Source: Scalesia atractyloides
Taxonomy: Eukaryota; Streptophyta; Magnoliopsida; Asterales; Asteraceae
DNA: 64,000 nt
Direction of reading: 5' to 3'
Assembly (NCBI GenBank): GCA_947069175.1
Contig: CAMTDV010000017.1
Coordinates: 36,403,126 to 36,467,125 of the forward strand
Position numbers and translations under genes: made by a program. Every line of letters begins with the position of its first letter. The first letter of the stretch is position 1. The notes below the pieces were generated by a model. It made no database searches. It was not told where the DNA came from and saw nothing but the letters and a program-made list of their open reading frames with translations. Shown one piece after another: positions 1-10,474 of this stretch.

Positions 1-73
1 TAATAGGGCTGTGAAGCAAGAACAACAGCCTCAGCCTCAGCAGCAGCCACCACCACAGCCTCAACAGCAATAA
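1..73 (+). pseudogene. gag C-terminal tail, copy A
   Basis: The last codons encode a Gln/Pro-rich tail (QEQQPQPQQQ...) and end in TAA at 71-73. The same tail and stop occur in copy C at 11,707-11,709. In intact relatives gag-pol is usually one long frame, so this stop probably breaks a Gln codon before the protease. The rest of gag lies outside the window. Confidence 0.7.
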
Positions 74-148
74 CCACAGGCTACGCGTGGTAGGGCCTTT
101 AACCTAAATCACCGCCAGGCTCAGAACGACAACAATGTTGTCAACGGT

Positions 149-522
149 ATGTTCCTCGTCAATGGTATTTATGCTTCATGTTTATTTGATACTGGTGCTG
201 ATAATTGTTTTATATCGTTAGAATTTGAAAAGGTTTTAAAATGTAAACGCGCTAAACTCACAAAGACTTTCGATGTGGAAGTCGCCACCGGAAGAGCCGT
301 CACCGTCACCTCCGTCCTACGTGGTTGTACTCTCGATCTCAACAACCACGTCTTTCCATCAATCTCATACCTATGCAGCTAGGTAGCTTCGATATCATAG
401 TAGGCATGGATTTTCTTCGTGAAAATCATGCTGAAGTTATTTGCTTCAATAAAATGATTCGCTTCCCTCTCCCTAACGGTGGACAGTTACATGTCTATGG
501 CGAGACTCCCTCAAAGAAGTAG
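149..522 (+). pseudogene. retroviral-type aspartic protease, copy A
   Basis: This would be the protease that cuts the Gag-Pol polyprotein. The active-site motif is visible as LFDTGADNCF near 182-212, and the second half ends in the flap-distal motif FDIIVGMDFL (about 387-417). The two halves lie in different frames, so there is a frameshift near 325-380. A TAG at 520-522 ends the second half, where copy C has TTG. Copies A and C share the frameshift. Identity as a Ty3/gypsy protease is secure; activity is not expected. Confidence 0.8.
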
Positions 523-1980
523 ATGCTTATGTCATGTACCCAAGCGAGCAAGCATTTGCGCAAGCAATGCGTTGTCTTCCTAGCCCACATCGTGAACCCG
601 GAGAAAGAAAAGAAAACATGGAAAGATGTACCCGTTGTTTATGAATTTCCCAAAGTTTTCCCTGATGATTTACCCGGTTTACCCCCTACTCGTGATGTTG
701 AATTCCGTATCGATTTAATTCCCGGTGCTACTCCCATTGCTAAAGCTCCTTATCGCCTTGCACCATCAGAAATGCGCGAGCTATCTAACCAAATTTAAGA
801 GCTTCTTGATAAAGGTTTCATACGCCCGAGTACTTCGCCTTGGGGAACACCCGTCCTTTTTGTGAAAAAGGAAGATGGGACGTTCCGAATGTGCATCGAT
901 TATTGTGGACTTAACAAACTAACGATAAATAACTGCTATCCTCTTCCCCGAATCGACGACTTATTTGATTAGCTTCAAGGTGCTACTTGTTTTTCTAAGA
1001 TCGAGCTTCGTTCCGGTTATCATCAGTTGCGCGTGCTAGAGGTAGATATTCCGAGAACCTCCTTTCGTACTCGTTATGGCCATTTCGAATTCGTGGTCAT
1101 GCCTTTTGGTCATACCAATGCAACCGCAGTCTTCATGGATTTGATGAACCGTGTGCGTAAAGCGTTCTTAGATCGCTTCGTCATTGTGTTTATCGATGAC
1201 ATCCTTATCTACTCGAAGTCGAGACACGAACACGCGCGCCATCTCTGTTTAGTCCTCAAACTTTTTCAAGGTAATCTCCTTTATGCTAAGTTCTCAAAAT
1301 GTGAATTCTGGCTCGAAGAACTCCAATTTCTCAGCCACATCGTTAATAGTCAAGGAATTCACATCGACCCTGTGAAGATCGAAGCCGTCAAGTGTTGGAT
1401 TAAGACGAAGAATGCATCCGAAATCCGTTCATTTCTTGGATTGGTGGGTTACTACCGTCGATTCATCGCCGACTTTTCAAAATCGCCGTTCTGCTTACCG
1501 CTTTAACTCATAAGGAGGAAGCTTTCGTTTGGGATTCCAAACAAGGGGAAGCCTTTCAAACTCTCAAACGTATGCTATGCAACGCTCCTGTACTCACTCT
1601 ACCCGATGGAAACGACGATTTCGTTGTTTACTGCGATGCCTCTAATCTTGGTCTTGGTTGTGTCCTTATGCAACGAGACAAGGTTATCCCATATGCATCT
1701 CGACAACTCAAGATCGACGAGAAGAACTACACAACCCACGATCTCGAACTCGGTGCAGTTGTTTTTGCATTGAAGATATGGTGACACTACCTTTACGGTA
1801 CTAAGTGTACGGTCTTCACTGACCATAAGAGCTTACAACATATCCTTAATCAAAAGGAACTGAATATGCGCCAACGCGGATGGGTTGAACTTCTCGACGA
1901 TTATGATTGTGAGATACGCTACCATCCTGGCAAAGCAAACGTCATAGCCGATGCTCTAAGTCGACAAAGCTATGTGTATA
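523..1980 (+). pseudogene. reverse transcriptase and RNase H, copy A
   Basis: The RT would copy element RNA into DNA. Visible RT landmarks are PYRLAPSEM (about 745-775), WGTPVLFVKK, the VMPFG block, and the catalytic IDD of FIDDILIYSK (about 1189-1218). RNase H follows, with the active-site region VVYCDASNLG and the end motif NVIADALSRQ. In-frame stops are TAA at 796-798, TAG at 970-972 and TGA at 1782-1784, with a further frameshift after 1500. The TAA and TAG recur in copy C; copy B has CAG at the second site. The TGA is in all three copies. Not functional. Confidence 0.85.
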
Positions 1981-3454
1981 GTGTTCGTGACTCTCAAGCT
2001 TTGAATGATCTCGAAATTATGATTTGCTCCGCCCAATTTGCTTGTTTTAACGAGAATACCCTGCAAGATGAAATGAAATGTGGTGCCGAAACCCAGCTCG
2101 TGTTTAAACCCAACGGTATTTATCATTACCTTGATCGTATTTGGATTCCCAGCCGTGATAATCTTCGTGAGTTGCTAATGACCGAAGCTCATAAATCTCG
2201 ATACTCCATCATCTCGGAGCCGACAAAATGTACCAGGACCTACGTCCTAAGTATTGGTGGCCGGGCATGAATAAGGATATCGCCGTTTACGTCTCAAAGT
2301 GCTTAACCTGCTCGAAGGTTAAAGCCGAACATCAATGGCCCTCTGGCTTGCTCGAACAACCCGAAATCCCGATGTGGAAGTGGGAGAGCATAGCTATGGA
2401 CTTTGTTACGAAACTCCCTCGTACCTCCTCTGGTCACGATAGCATTTGGGTTATCGTTGACCGTCTTACTAAATCCGCGCACTTTATTGCTATACGAGAA
2501 GACTTTAAGGTAGAATGATTAGCACGAATCTATACCGACGAAGTCATATGTCTACATGGGACGCCTCGTGACATCATCTCTGACCACGACGGTCGCTTTA
2601 ACTCACGTCTCTAGGAGACTTTTCAATCCGCTCTCGGTACTACGCTTAATCTCAGTACCGCTTTTCACCCTTAAACCGACGGTCAGACTGAGCGCACGAT
2701 CCGCACTCAAATGGCGGTAATTGGGATACGCATTTACCTTTAATTGATTTTGGTGGTAATTGGGATACGCATTTACCTTTAATTGAATTCTCGTACAATA
2801 ATAGTTATCATACCAGCATTCAAATGGCTGCTTTTGAGGCACTTTAGGGAAGAAAATGTCGATCGCCTATTGCATGGCAAGAGATCGGAGAAGCACAAAT
2901 CACCGGTCCCGAGCTAATTCAAGAAACGACAGACAAGATCCTCCAAATCAGAGACAATCTCTTGAAAGCTCGGAGTCGTCGAAAGAGTTATGTTGATAAA
3001 CGCCGCAAGCCCTTACAGTTCGAAGTAGGAGATCACGTTCTCTTAAAGGTTGCACCTTGGAAAGGAGTGATCCGCTTCGGGAAGAAAGGGAAACTAGCGC
3101 CACGGTACGAGGGTCCCGTTAAAATTCTAGAAATAATCGGCAAGGTGGCCTATCGCCTCGAACTACCAGCAGAACTTAACAACGTGCATCCGACTTTCCA
3201 CGTCTCAAACCTCAAGAAACGCTTAGCTGAATAAAATCTCCACGTCCCTCTCGAGGATTTGCAAATCAACGAGACTCCATTTCGTGGAAAAGCCAATTGA
3301 AATCATGGACCGAGAAACCAAGAAACTACGGCACTCTCGCATCCCTATCGTGAAAGTCCGATGGGAAGGTAAACGCGGTGCCGAGTTCACTTGGGAATTG
3401 GAAAGTGACATGAAGGCTAAAAATCCGCATCTCTTTGTTACGGCCACTACTTAA
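1981..3454 (+). pseudogene. integrase with chromodomain-like C-terminus, copy A
   Basis: The integrase would insert the cDNA. Zinc-binding Cys residues are seen in KCLTCSKVK (about 2300), and the first catalytic Asp in AMDFVTKLP (about 2395). A frameshift near 2205-2225 splits the zinc finger. Stops are TGA at about 2517, TAG at about 2613 and TAA at about 2672; the last two are shared with copies B and C. The C-terminus holds the GPVKI/NVHPTFHVSNLKK block and a chromodomain-like end (VKVRWEGKRGAEFTWELE), typical of Tekay/Del chromoviruses. A 39-bp-period duplication at 2716-2790 replaces part of the normal sequence. Confidence 0.8.
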
Positions 3455-3488
3455 ATTTCGGGACGAAATTTCCTAAAGTAGGGGAGAC

Positions 3489-4366
3489 TGTAACAACTCG
3501 AAATTTTCGTTGTTATTTATTTTATTCCTTCTCGGTGTACTTTGATTATCTCGACCGTTGTAATCCCGGGATTCAATTTATGAAAAGTTTATGTTAATAT
3601 TATTATGTTTGATCACAACTACATCGCATTTAATCGCTAATTCAACACAATCACAAGTAGTTATGCTACTTTATGAGACGAGTGTGTTATTGTTTAATAA
3701 ACGCTCGTGCCATCGCATCGCTTATTTCATCGCATCGCAAAAACGCAGTTAATTATGTATAATTATGTTTTATGTGTGTTATATTTGTTTATGTTATGGT
3801 TGGATATCGTTAAAAAGCTCACACGTTCACGTAGCTCGCTCTCACTCAATTCAATGGTAATATAACGCTTCGCTAAAACGCTTAATATAATTATCTAATA
3901 CGAACCAAATCTACAATCGAACTCCTAACGCGAAATAATCGAACAAAACTTGACCACTAGGTCAAGTTTGGCCGAACTTGTGCATGACAAGTTCGCCCGA
4001 ACTTGTTCAAGCCTCCTAAATCCTTCAAATAACCACAAGTCCGCCGGACTTGTCTTAAAACCAGGAAAACAAACAAGTTCGCTCGAACTTTGTAATAAGT
4101 TCGCCCGAACTTGATACAAGTTCGCCCGAACTTGATGTTGCCAAATCTCCACCTCACCTTTAAATACGCAGCTCCTCTTCTCATTTGAACTTACTGCAAG
4201 TTCGCCCGGAGCTCCCCAAAACCGAAACCCTTAGTTCTCTAAGTAAGAATCAACCCGTTTTCAAGCTACAACAACGTTTACAACAATTTTGCACAAGGTT
4301 TCTACCTTCGATTTCATCAAAACTCTTCTTTTTGCGAAAATATTCATCTTTTTATACAAAACTTCT
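3489..4366 (+). repeat. LTR1, 3'-truncated LTR of the A-C family
   Basis: It starts with TGTAACAACTCG right after the polypurine tract. It aligns by eye with the first roughly 880 bp of LTR2 and LTR3, then stops abruptly at ...acttct. The palindrome CAAGTTCGNCCGAACTTG or close variants occur at 3963, 3988, 4036, 4074, 4096 and 4117. The TATA box seen in LTR2 and LTR3 is altered here (about 4160). Confidence 0.85.
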
Positions 4367-4385
4367 GTTTTTTCACTTAGATCTA
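4367..4385 (+). other. 19-bp filler at LTR/pol deletion junction
   Basis: LTR homology ends at 4366 and RT homology (tacttcgccttgggg) begins at 4386. The 19 bases between match neither partner at the equivalent place. This is the usual look of an end-joining repair with filler DNA. It deleted the end of LTR1 and the leader, gag, protease and early RT of copy B. Confidence 0.7.
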
Positions 4386-5540
4386 TACTTCGCCTTGGGG
4401 AACACCCGTCCTTTTTGTGAAAAAGAAAGATGGGACTTTCCGAATGTGCATCGACTATTGTGGACTTAACATACTCACGATAAATAACTACTATCCTCTT
4501 CCCCGAATCGACGACTTATTTGATCAGCTTCAAGGTGCTACTTGTTTTTCTAAGATCGATCTTCTTCCGGTTATCATCAGTTGCGCGTGCTAGAGGAAGA
4601 TATTCCGAAAACCGCCTTTTGTACTCGTTATGGCCATTTCGAATTCTTGGTCATGCCTTTTGGTCATACCAATGCACCCGTGGTCTTCATGGATTTGATG
4701 AACCGTGTGCGTAAAGCGTTCCTAGATCGCTTCGTCATTGTGTTTATCGATGACATCCTTATCTACTCGAAGTCGAGACACGAACACACGCGCTATCTCT
4801 GTTTAGTCCTCAAACTTCTTCAAGGTAATCACCTTTATGCTAAGTTCTCAAAATGTGAATTCTGGCTCGAAGAACTCCAATTTCTCAGCCACATCGTTAA
4901 TAGTCAAGGAATTCACATCGACCCTGTGAAGGTCGAAGCCGTCAAGTGTTGGATTACGCCGAAGAATGCATCCGAAATCCGTTCATTTCTTGGATTCGCG
5001 GGTTACTACCGTCGATTCATCGCCGACTTTTCAAAATCGCCGTTCTGCTTACCGCTTTAACTCATAAGGAGAAAGCTTTCGTTTGGATTCCAAACAAGGG
5101 GAAGCCTTTCAAACTCTCAAGCGTATGCTATGCAACGCTCCTGTACTCACTCTACCCGATGGAAACGACGATTTCGTTGTTTACTGCGATGCCTCTAATC
5201 TTGATCTTGGTTGTGTCCTTATGCAACGAGACAAGGTTATCGCATATGCATCTCGACAACTCAAGATCCACGAGAAGAACTACACAACCCACGATCTCGA
5301 ACTCGGTGCAGTTGTTTTTGCATTGAAGATATGGTGACACTACCTTTACGGTACTAAGTGTACGGTCTTCACTGACCATAAGAGCTTACAACATATCTTT
5401 AATCAAAAGGAACTGAATATGCGCCAACGCAGATGGGTTGAACTTCTCGACGATTATGATTGTGAGATACGCTACCATCCTGGCAAAGCAAACGTCATAG
5501 CCGATGCTCTAAGTCGACAAAGATATGTGTATAGTGTTCG
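4386..5540 (+). pseudogene. reverse transcriptase and RNase H, copy B (5'-truncated)
   Basis: RT starts at the WGTPVLFVKK block and lacks the upstream fingers. The catalytic FIDDILIYSK is at about 4738-4767. A frameshift lies near 4565. RNase H shows VVYCDASNLD and is split by TGA at 5335-5337 and frameshifts near 5060-5090. It ends at NVIADALSRQ. Not functional. Confidence 0.8.
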
Positions 5541-7001
5541 TGACTCTCAAGCTTTGAATGATCTCGAAATTATGATTTGCTCCGCCCAATTTGCTTGTTT
5601 TAACGAGAATACCCTGCAAGATGAAATGATATGTGGTGCCGAAACCCAGCTCGTGTTTAAACCCAACGGTATTTATCGTTACCTTGATCGTATTTGGATT
5701 CCCAACCGTGATAATCTTCGTGAGTTGCTAATGACCGAAGCTCATAAATCTCGATACTCCATCATTTCGGAGCCGACAAAATGTACCAGGACCTTCGTCC
5801 TAAGTATTGGTGGCCAGGCATGAATAAGGATATCGCCGTTTACGTCTCAAAGTGCTTAACCTGCTCGAAGGTTAAAGCCGAACTTCAAAGGCCCTCTGGC
5901 TTGCTCGATCAACCCGAAATCCCGATGTGGAAGTGGGAGAGCATAGCTATGGACTTCGTTACGAAACTCCCTCGCACCTCCTCTGGTCACGATAGCATTT
6001 GGGTTATCGTTGACCGTCTTACTAAATCCGCGCACTTTATTGCTATACGAGAAGACTTTAAGGTAGAACGATTAGCACGAATCTATACCGACGAAGTCAT
6101 ATGTCGACACGGGACGCCTCGTGACATCATCTCTGACCACGACGGTCGCTTTAACTCACGTCTCTAGGAGACTTTTCAATCCACTCTCGGTACTACGCTT
6201 AATCTCAGTACCGCTTTTCACCCTTAAACCAAAGGTCAGACTGAGTGCACGATCCGCACCTTCAAAGACATGCTTCGTGCGTGCATCATAGATTTTGGTG
6301 GTAATTGGGATACGCATTTACCTTTAATTGAATTCTTGTACAATAATAGTTATCATACCAGCATTCAAATGGCTGCTTTTGAGGCACTTTATGGAAGAAA
6401 ATGTCGATCGCCTATTGCATGGCACGAGATCGGAGAAGCACAAATCACCGGTCCCGAGCTAATTCAAGAAACGACAGACAAGATCTTCCAAATTAGAGAC
6501 AATCTCTTGAAAGCTTAGAGTCGTCAAAAGAGTTATGCTGATAAACGCCGCAAGCCCTTACAGTTCGAAGTAGGAGATCACGTTCTCTTAAAGGTTGCAC
6601 CTTGGAAAGTAGTGATCCGCTTTTGGAAGAAAGAGAAACTAACGCCACGGTACGTGGGTCCCGTTAAAATTCTGGAAAGAATCGGCAAGGTGGCCTATCG
6701 TCTCGAAGTACCAGCAGAACTTAACAACGTGCATCCGACTTTCCACGCCTCAAACCTCAAGAAATGCTTAGCTGAATAAAATCTCCACGTCCCTCTCGAG
6801 GATTTGCAAATCAACGAGACTCTCCATTTCGTGGAAAAGCCAATCAAAATCATGGACCGAGAAACCAAGAAACTACGGCACTCTCGCATCCCTATCTTGA
6901 AAGTCCGATGGGAAGGCAAACGCGGTGCCGAGTTCACTTGGGAATTGGAAAGTGACATGAAGGCTAAAAATCCGCATCTCTTTGTTACGGCCACTACTTA
7001 A
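5541..7001 (+). pseudogene. integrase with chromodomain-like C-terminus, copy B
   Basis: It holds the zinc-finger Cys pair KCLTCSKVK, AMDFVTKLP with the first catalytic Asp, and the TPRDIISDHDGRF block. Downstream are RACIIDFGGNWDTHL and NNSYHTSIQMAAFEALYG. TAG at about 6166 and TAA at about 6226 break the core, and TAG at about 6516 precedes the C-terminal GDHVLLKV region. The last frame (6804-7001) is the chromodomain-like tail VKVRWEGKRGAEFTWELE in its L-variant (ILKVRWEGK). Confidence 0.8.
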
Positions 7002-7502
7002 ATTTCGGGACGAAATTTCCTAAAGTAGGGGAGACCATAACAACTCGAAATTTTCGTTGTTATTTATTTTATTCCTTCTCCGTGTACTTTGATTATCTCG
7101 ACCGTTGTAATTCCGGGATTCAATTTATGAAAAGTTTACGTTAATATTATTATGTTTGATCACAACTACATCGCATTTAATCGCTTATTAATCACTAATT
7201 CAACACAACCACAAGTAGTTATGCTACTTTACGAGACGAGTGTGTTATTGTTTAATAAACGCTCGTGCCATCGCATCGTAAAACGCAGTTAATTATGTGT
7301 AATTATGTTTTATGTGTGTTATACTTGTTTATGTTATGGTTGGATATCGCTAAAACGCTCACACGATCACGTAGCTCGCTCTCACTCAATTCAATGGTAA
7401 TATAAGGCTTCGCTAAAACGCTTAATATAATTATCTAATACGAACCAAATCTCCAATCGAACTCCTAACGCGAAATAATCGAACAAAACTTGACCACTAG
7501 GT

Positions 7503-7652
7503 CAAGTTCGGCCGAACTTGTGCATGACAAGTTCGCCCGAACTTGTTCAGGCCTCCTAAATCCTTCAAATAACCACAAGTCCGCCGGACTTGTCTTAAAA
7601 CCAGGAAAACAAACAAGTTCGCTAGAACTTGTAGCAAGTTCGCCCGAACTTG
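7503..7652 (+). promoter_or_regulatory. palindrome cluster upstream of LTR2 TATA box
   Basis: Five 17-18 bp palindromes lie within 150 bp, the last ending 24 bp before TATAAATA (7677). The arms CAAGTT/AACTTG are mostly constant while the centre varies (CGGCCG, CGCCCG, CGCTAG). The position suggests promoter elements. That role is inferred. Confidence 0.5.
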
Positions 7653-7676
7653 ATGTTGCCAAATCTCCACCTCACC

Positions 7677-7684
7677 TATAAATA
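7677..7684 (+). promoter_or_regulatory. TATA box of LTR2
   Basis: TATAAATA sits about 640 bp into the LTR, where the U3/R boundary would fit. LTR3 has the same box at 15,779-15,786. Confidence 0.6.
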
Positions 7685-8080
7685 CTCAGGTCCTCTTCTC
7701 ATTTGAACTTACTGCAAGTTCGCCCGGAGCTCCCCAAAACCGAAACCCTTTGTTCTCTAAGTAAGAATCAACCCGTTTTCAAGCTACAACAACGTTTACA
7801 ACAATTTTGCACAAGGTTTCTACCTTCGATTTCAGCAAAACTCTTCTTTTTGCGAAAATCTTCATCTTTTTATACAATACATCTGGACTAGCCCGTACGA
7901 ACCTTTCAAGTTCGCCCGTATTAGTTTGAGTTTCAATAAAATGGCTAAACTCGCTCCAAAAGACCTCTTCAGCCTAGGTTTTGCTCAGTAGCCGGAGGGA
8001 TGGACACTCGATTTCCTCAACAAACGACGTGAAAACGCATGAATTGGATACCGAAACAGCCAAGTTTACTCGGAAAGCAT

Positions 8081-8321
8081 CAAGTTCGCTCGAACTTGTC
8101 ACCAGATTGGTGACCAAGTTCGCCCGAACTTGATCAACTCATCAACAAATCAGGCGAGTTTGCCCGAACTTTTCCAATTCTCAAGGGAATTAGACAAGTT
8201 CGCCCGAACTTGCATCATCCTTCATCTTCACTCGAACTTGTCTTGTTTCTCAGGAAACCAGACAAGTTCGCCCGAACTTCTTCCTCCAGTAAGTTTAGTT
8301 AGTCAAGTTCGCCCGAACTTG
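8081..8321 (+). repeat. second palindrome cluster of LTR2 (transcribed side)
   Basis: Seven copies or partial copies of the 18-bp palindrome lie here, at 8081, 8115, 8154, 8195, 8230, 8263 and 8304. They are downstream of the TATA box, so they would be in the transcript, where each could form a short hairpin. Confidence 0.7.
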
Positions 8322-9175
8322 TCTATTGTTCCTCCAACCGTTAACCGTTTCAGCAATTCGGAAGACTGATGCACTTCTGTTCGCTTACAGGCTGATCCGG
8401 CGCTCTTCTCAACTCATCTCTGATCCCGTCTTTTCTCTCAAAACGCACCGACTGTGAGTATACTTGAACCCCTTTACGCTTAAATGCATTTTTGGGTGTC
8501 ACATATGTTCGTACATCAAAAACACATCACACAACTCAAACTCTTATTCGCAATCCCGCTATTACATGACTATACGTGAAATCTGCTGAATTGTATGTAT
8601 TACTTTATCGCTTGTACGCCACCCTTAACATGGTAGTATACTAGAGGTTGACCTGCCAACCGGAGGCCCGGGGTTGTTAAGGCTCGCATTTTTCATTTCT
8701 CATTTATTTTCTCTTTTAGGATGTGGACACTTGTTCGCATGCCTCGATCAATCGCGGTTTGTTGGTTTGCTTGAATCTAAGTAGATACATAGTTCACAAC
8801 TCTTACGTATGTCATGCGGTGTATGCTAAACGCTTTTAATCTATATTGTACGCAAACCTGTATGCTCACCTTTACTTAATTGTATTGACGTTTTATTTTA
8901 ACATATGTGGCAGGTTAAGGACTTCTTGCTGAATTGGATTTAGGTTTTTACTTTTAGAAACTCATTGTAATAAAATCTAGGGGTGATCGAACTTGAATTG
9001 TTTTATGAGATTGCTTGGTATTTTTTAACTTGTTTAAGGATTGTATGTTGATAGTATGGGATATTGACTTTTAAATATTATCGCTTAAATAGTGTTATGG
9101 AATTTCTCGTTAGACAATCTGGTTCGCCTAGTGCCGCGCACCGATGTTTCCACCATCGGTTGGGGTGTGACAGAT

Positions 9176-9189
9176 TGGTATCAGAGCCA
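9176..9189 (+). other. primer-binding site of copy C (initiator tRNA-Met type)
   Basis: TGGTATCAGAGCCA lies 3 bp after the LTR2 end. This is the standard sequence complementary to the 3' end of plant initiator tRNA-Met used to prime minus-strand synthesis. Confidence 0.9.
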
Positions 9190-10474
9190 TAACTATTGGA
9201 AATTAGGTAGAACTGCTCTGTTTGACCTAGTCTATAGTTAGGATACCAAATCAGACCATTACGCATCGACTAAACGCTGAAAACAAATACGAACAGACAA
9301 GTCCGCCCGAACTTGGGGGCTAGTTTGCTCGAAATTGATCAAGTTCGCCCGAACTTGACCAAGTCCGCTCGAACTTGTCAGTCCCCTCAACATCAAACAA
9401 GTTCAACCAGGATTGAGCAAGTTCGCTCGAACTTGACCAAAACTCTTCGAATTGAACTCTCAAACACTGCTTTTCCTAAAGCAGCCACAACACACGCTGA
9501 AGAATGCTCGTATCACACAAAACGAGTGATCAAGTCGAGAATAGGTGTGAAAACCAAGAACTCTCAATAAGATCATTCACTCCGCGCATTCTCTCGCACG
9601 AGATACCTTCGTTGAGTTAGGAGTGATATCCAAACCTCGATGAGAATCTCCATTTCTATCTAGTGGATCTCCCGATTGGTTCGGTGAGCATAACCACATC
9701 TAGGAATGAAGTTATTAATTTAGTGGTGAAACCCGCATCTTAATAACTAGTTCCACTCCTTGATTTTCAATCTCACCAAAGTCTCGATTAGTTCGATGAC
9801 TCGGAACACGACGTAACTAGAAGGACAAATGCCATTAACAGTTGTACGACGAGAGCATTTATCTATTAGGCCAAATCATGTGTCCGAACTCAAAGAATAT
9901 TCGAATCACTTTGGGTAGTCGCTGTCTCAAAACCCAGGACGCTCCCAATTGATTTAAGCCTACAATCGTCGATTTTACGCATCATCGAGTTTATTTACTA
10001 TTTAGGTGTTTAAATTTATGGATTTTACGCTATTCGATTTCTCGCTTTATTCAATTTCTCGATTGATCACTTTTACGCTCCATCGATATATGCACAACTC
10101 GCACAGCTCTCGAAATCTAAAACGCTAATTAATTCACCAACCAAACTAATCACTCAACTCGCCTATGCTCATGAGGACATGTGTGTCTCATACGCAGCTT
10201 TACTTGCTTATTACGCTATTATATCACATGTCGTACGCGCTACGAATGATTTAGTTGAAGATGAATACGTGCAAAATATGTGCTTACCTGCTTATGTACT
10301 TATGTGGCTATGTGCTTACGTGCTTATGTGCTTATGTGTTTACGTGGATATGTGCTTACGTGTTATGTGCCTTATTTGAATAATGATTATAATAATAATA
10401 ATAATAAAGCTTTTAAACATAAACCTATTATAATCGAATCTCATCCAATCAAATCCTTCATGTAGTTGTCTTCT
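9190..10474 (+). other. 5' leader of copy C
   Basis: About 1.3 kb lies between the primer-binding site and gag, with no supported coding frame. Palindromes of the LTR type recur at 9298, 9340, 9360 and 9418, with degenerate ones between. A short tandem repeat of tgtgcttacgtgcttatg-like words lies at about 10,275-10,375 and an (ATA)n run at 10,381-10,408. Confidence 0.75.
10275..10408 (+). repeat. minisatellite and ATA microsatellite in the leader
   Basis: Words of about 10 bp (tatgtgctta, cgtgcttatg) are repeated about nine times with changes, followed by an (ATA)n run. Short frames here rich in Cys, Leu and Val are translations of the repeat. Confidence 0.75.

Larger units (their letters stand above)
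1..3488 (+). mobile_element. Tekay-type Ty3/gypsy element, copy A, internal part (5' end outside window)
   Basis: The order gag tail, protease, reverse transcriptase, RNase H, integrase, chromodomain-like tail is that of a Ty3/gypsy chromovirus. The region ends in a polypurine tract (aaagtaggggagac, 3475-3488) directly before LTR1. It is nearly identical to 11,637-15,115 (copy C) and shares stop codons with it, so both descend from an already broken parent. Sequence left of base 1 is not visible. Confidence 0.9.
4386..7035 (+). mobile_element. Tekay-type element, copy B, RT to polypurine tract
   Basis: Copy B begins inside RT (SPWGTPVLFVKK) and runs to a polypurine tract at 7022-7035. It has CAG at 4525-4527 where copies A and C have TAG. 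It shares other stops with them (TGA at 5335-5337, TAG at about 6166, TAA at about 6226). It is therefore a sister copy, not a simple duplicate of A. Confidence 0.85.
7036..9172 (+). repeat. LTR2, full-length 2.1-kb LTR shared by copies B and C
   Basis: It follows B's polypurine tract and ends ...GGTGTGACA just before a primer-binding site, so it serves as 3' LTR of B and 5' LTR of C. The first two bases are CA instead of TG. TATAAATA lies at 7677-7684. Palindromes CAAGTTCGCCCGAACTTG and variants lie upstream of the TATA at 7503, 7528, 7576, 7614 and 7635, and downstream at 8081, 8115, 8154, 8195, 8263 and 8304, with partial copies at 7716, 7908 and 8230. No coding sequence is supported; the short frames here only translate the palindromes. 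Confidence 0.9.

Noticed and set aside
1599..1826. Minus-strand ORF conserved in copies A, B and C (also 5152-5379 and 13,234-13,461)
   Set aside because: It is the shadow of the RNase H coding region; conservation follows from the sense strand and the close relation of the copies.
3925..4184. Open frames reading QVRANL or SSSELV repeats in LTR1, LTR2 and LTR3
   Set aside because: They are translations of the palindrome array and are present on both strands; no conserved protein.
7503..7652. Palindromes as heat-shock elements
   Set aside because: The TTC and GAA halves are four bases apart (TTCGCCCGAA) instead of the two required in the standard heat-shock element.
7503..8321. Regularly spaced 18-bp palindromes resembling a CRISPR array
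   Set aside because: Spacing is irregular, repeats vary, the DNA is plant nuclear, there are no cas genes, and the repeats sit inside LTRs and leaders.
9176..9189. tRNA gene at the TGGTATCAGAGCC sites (also 45,589 and, inverted, 41,357)
   Set aside because: Only the primer-complementary stretch is present, directly after LTR ends, with no cloverleaf.
10280..10465. Cys/Leu-rich short ORFs before gag
   Set aside because: They lie wholly in the decanucleotide minisatellite.
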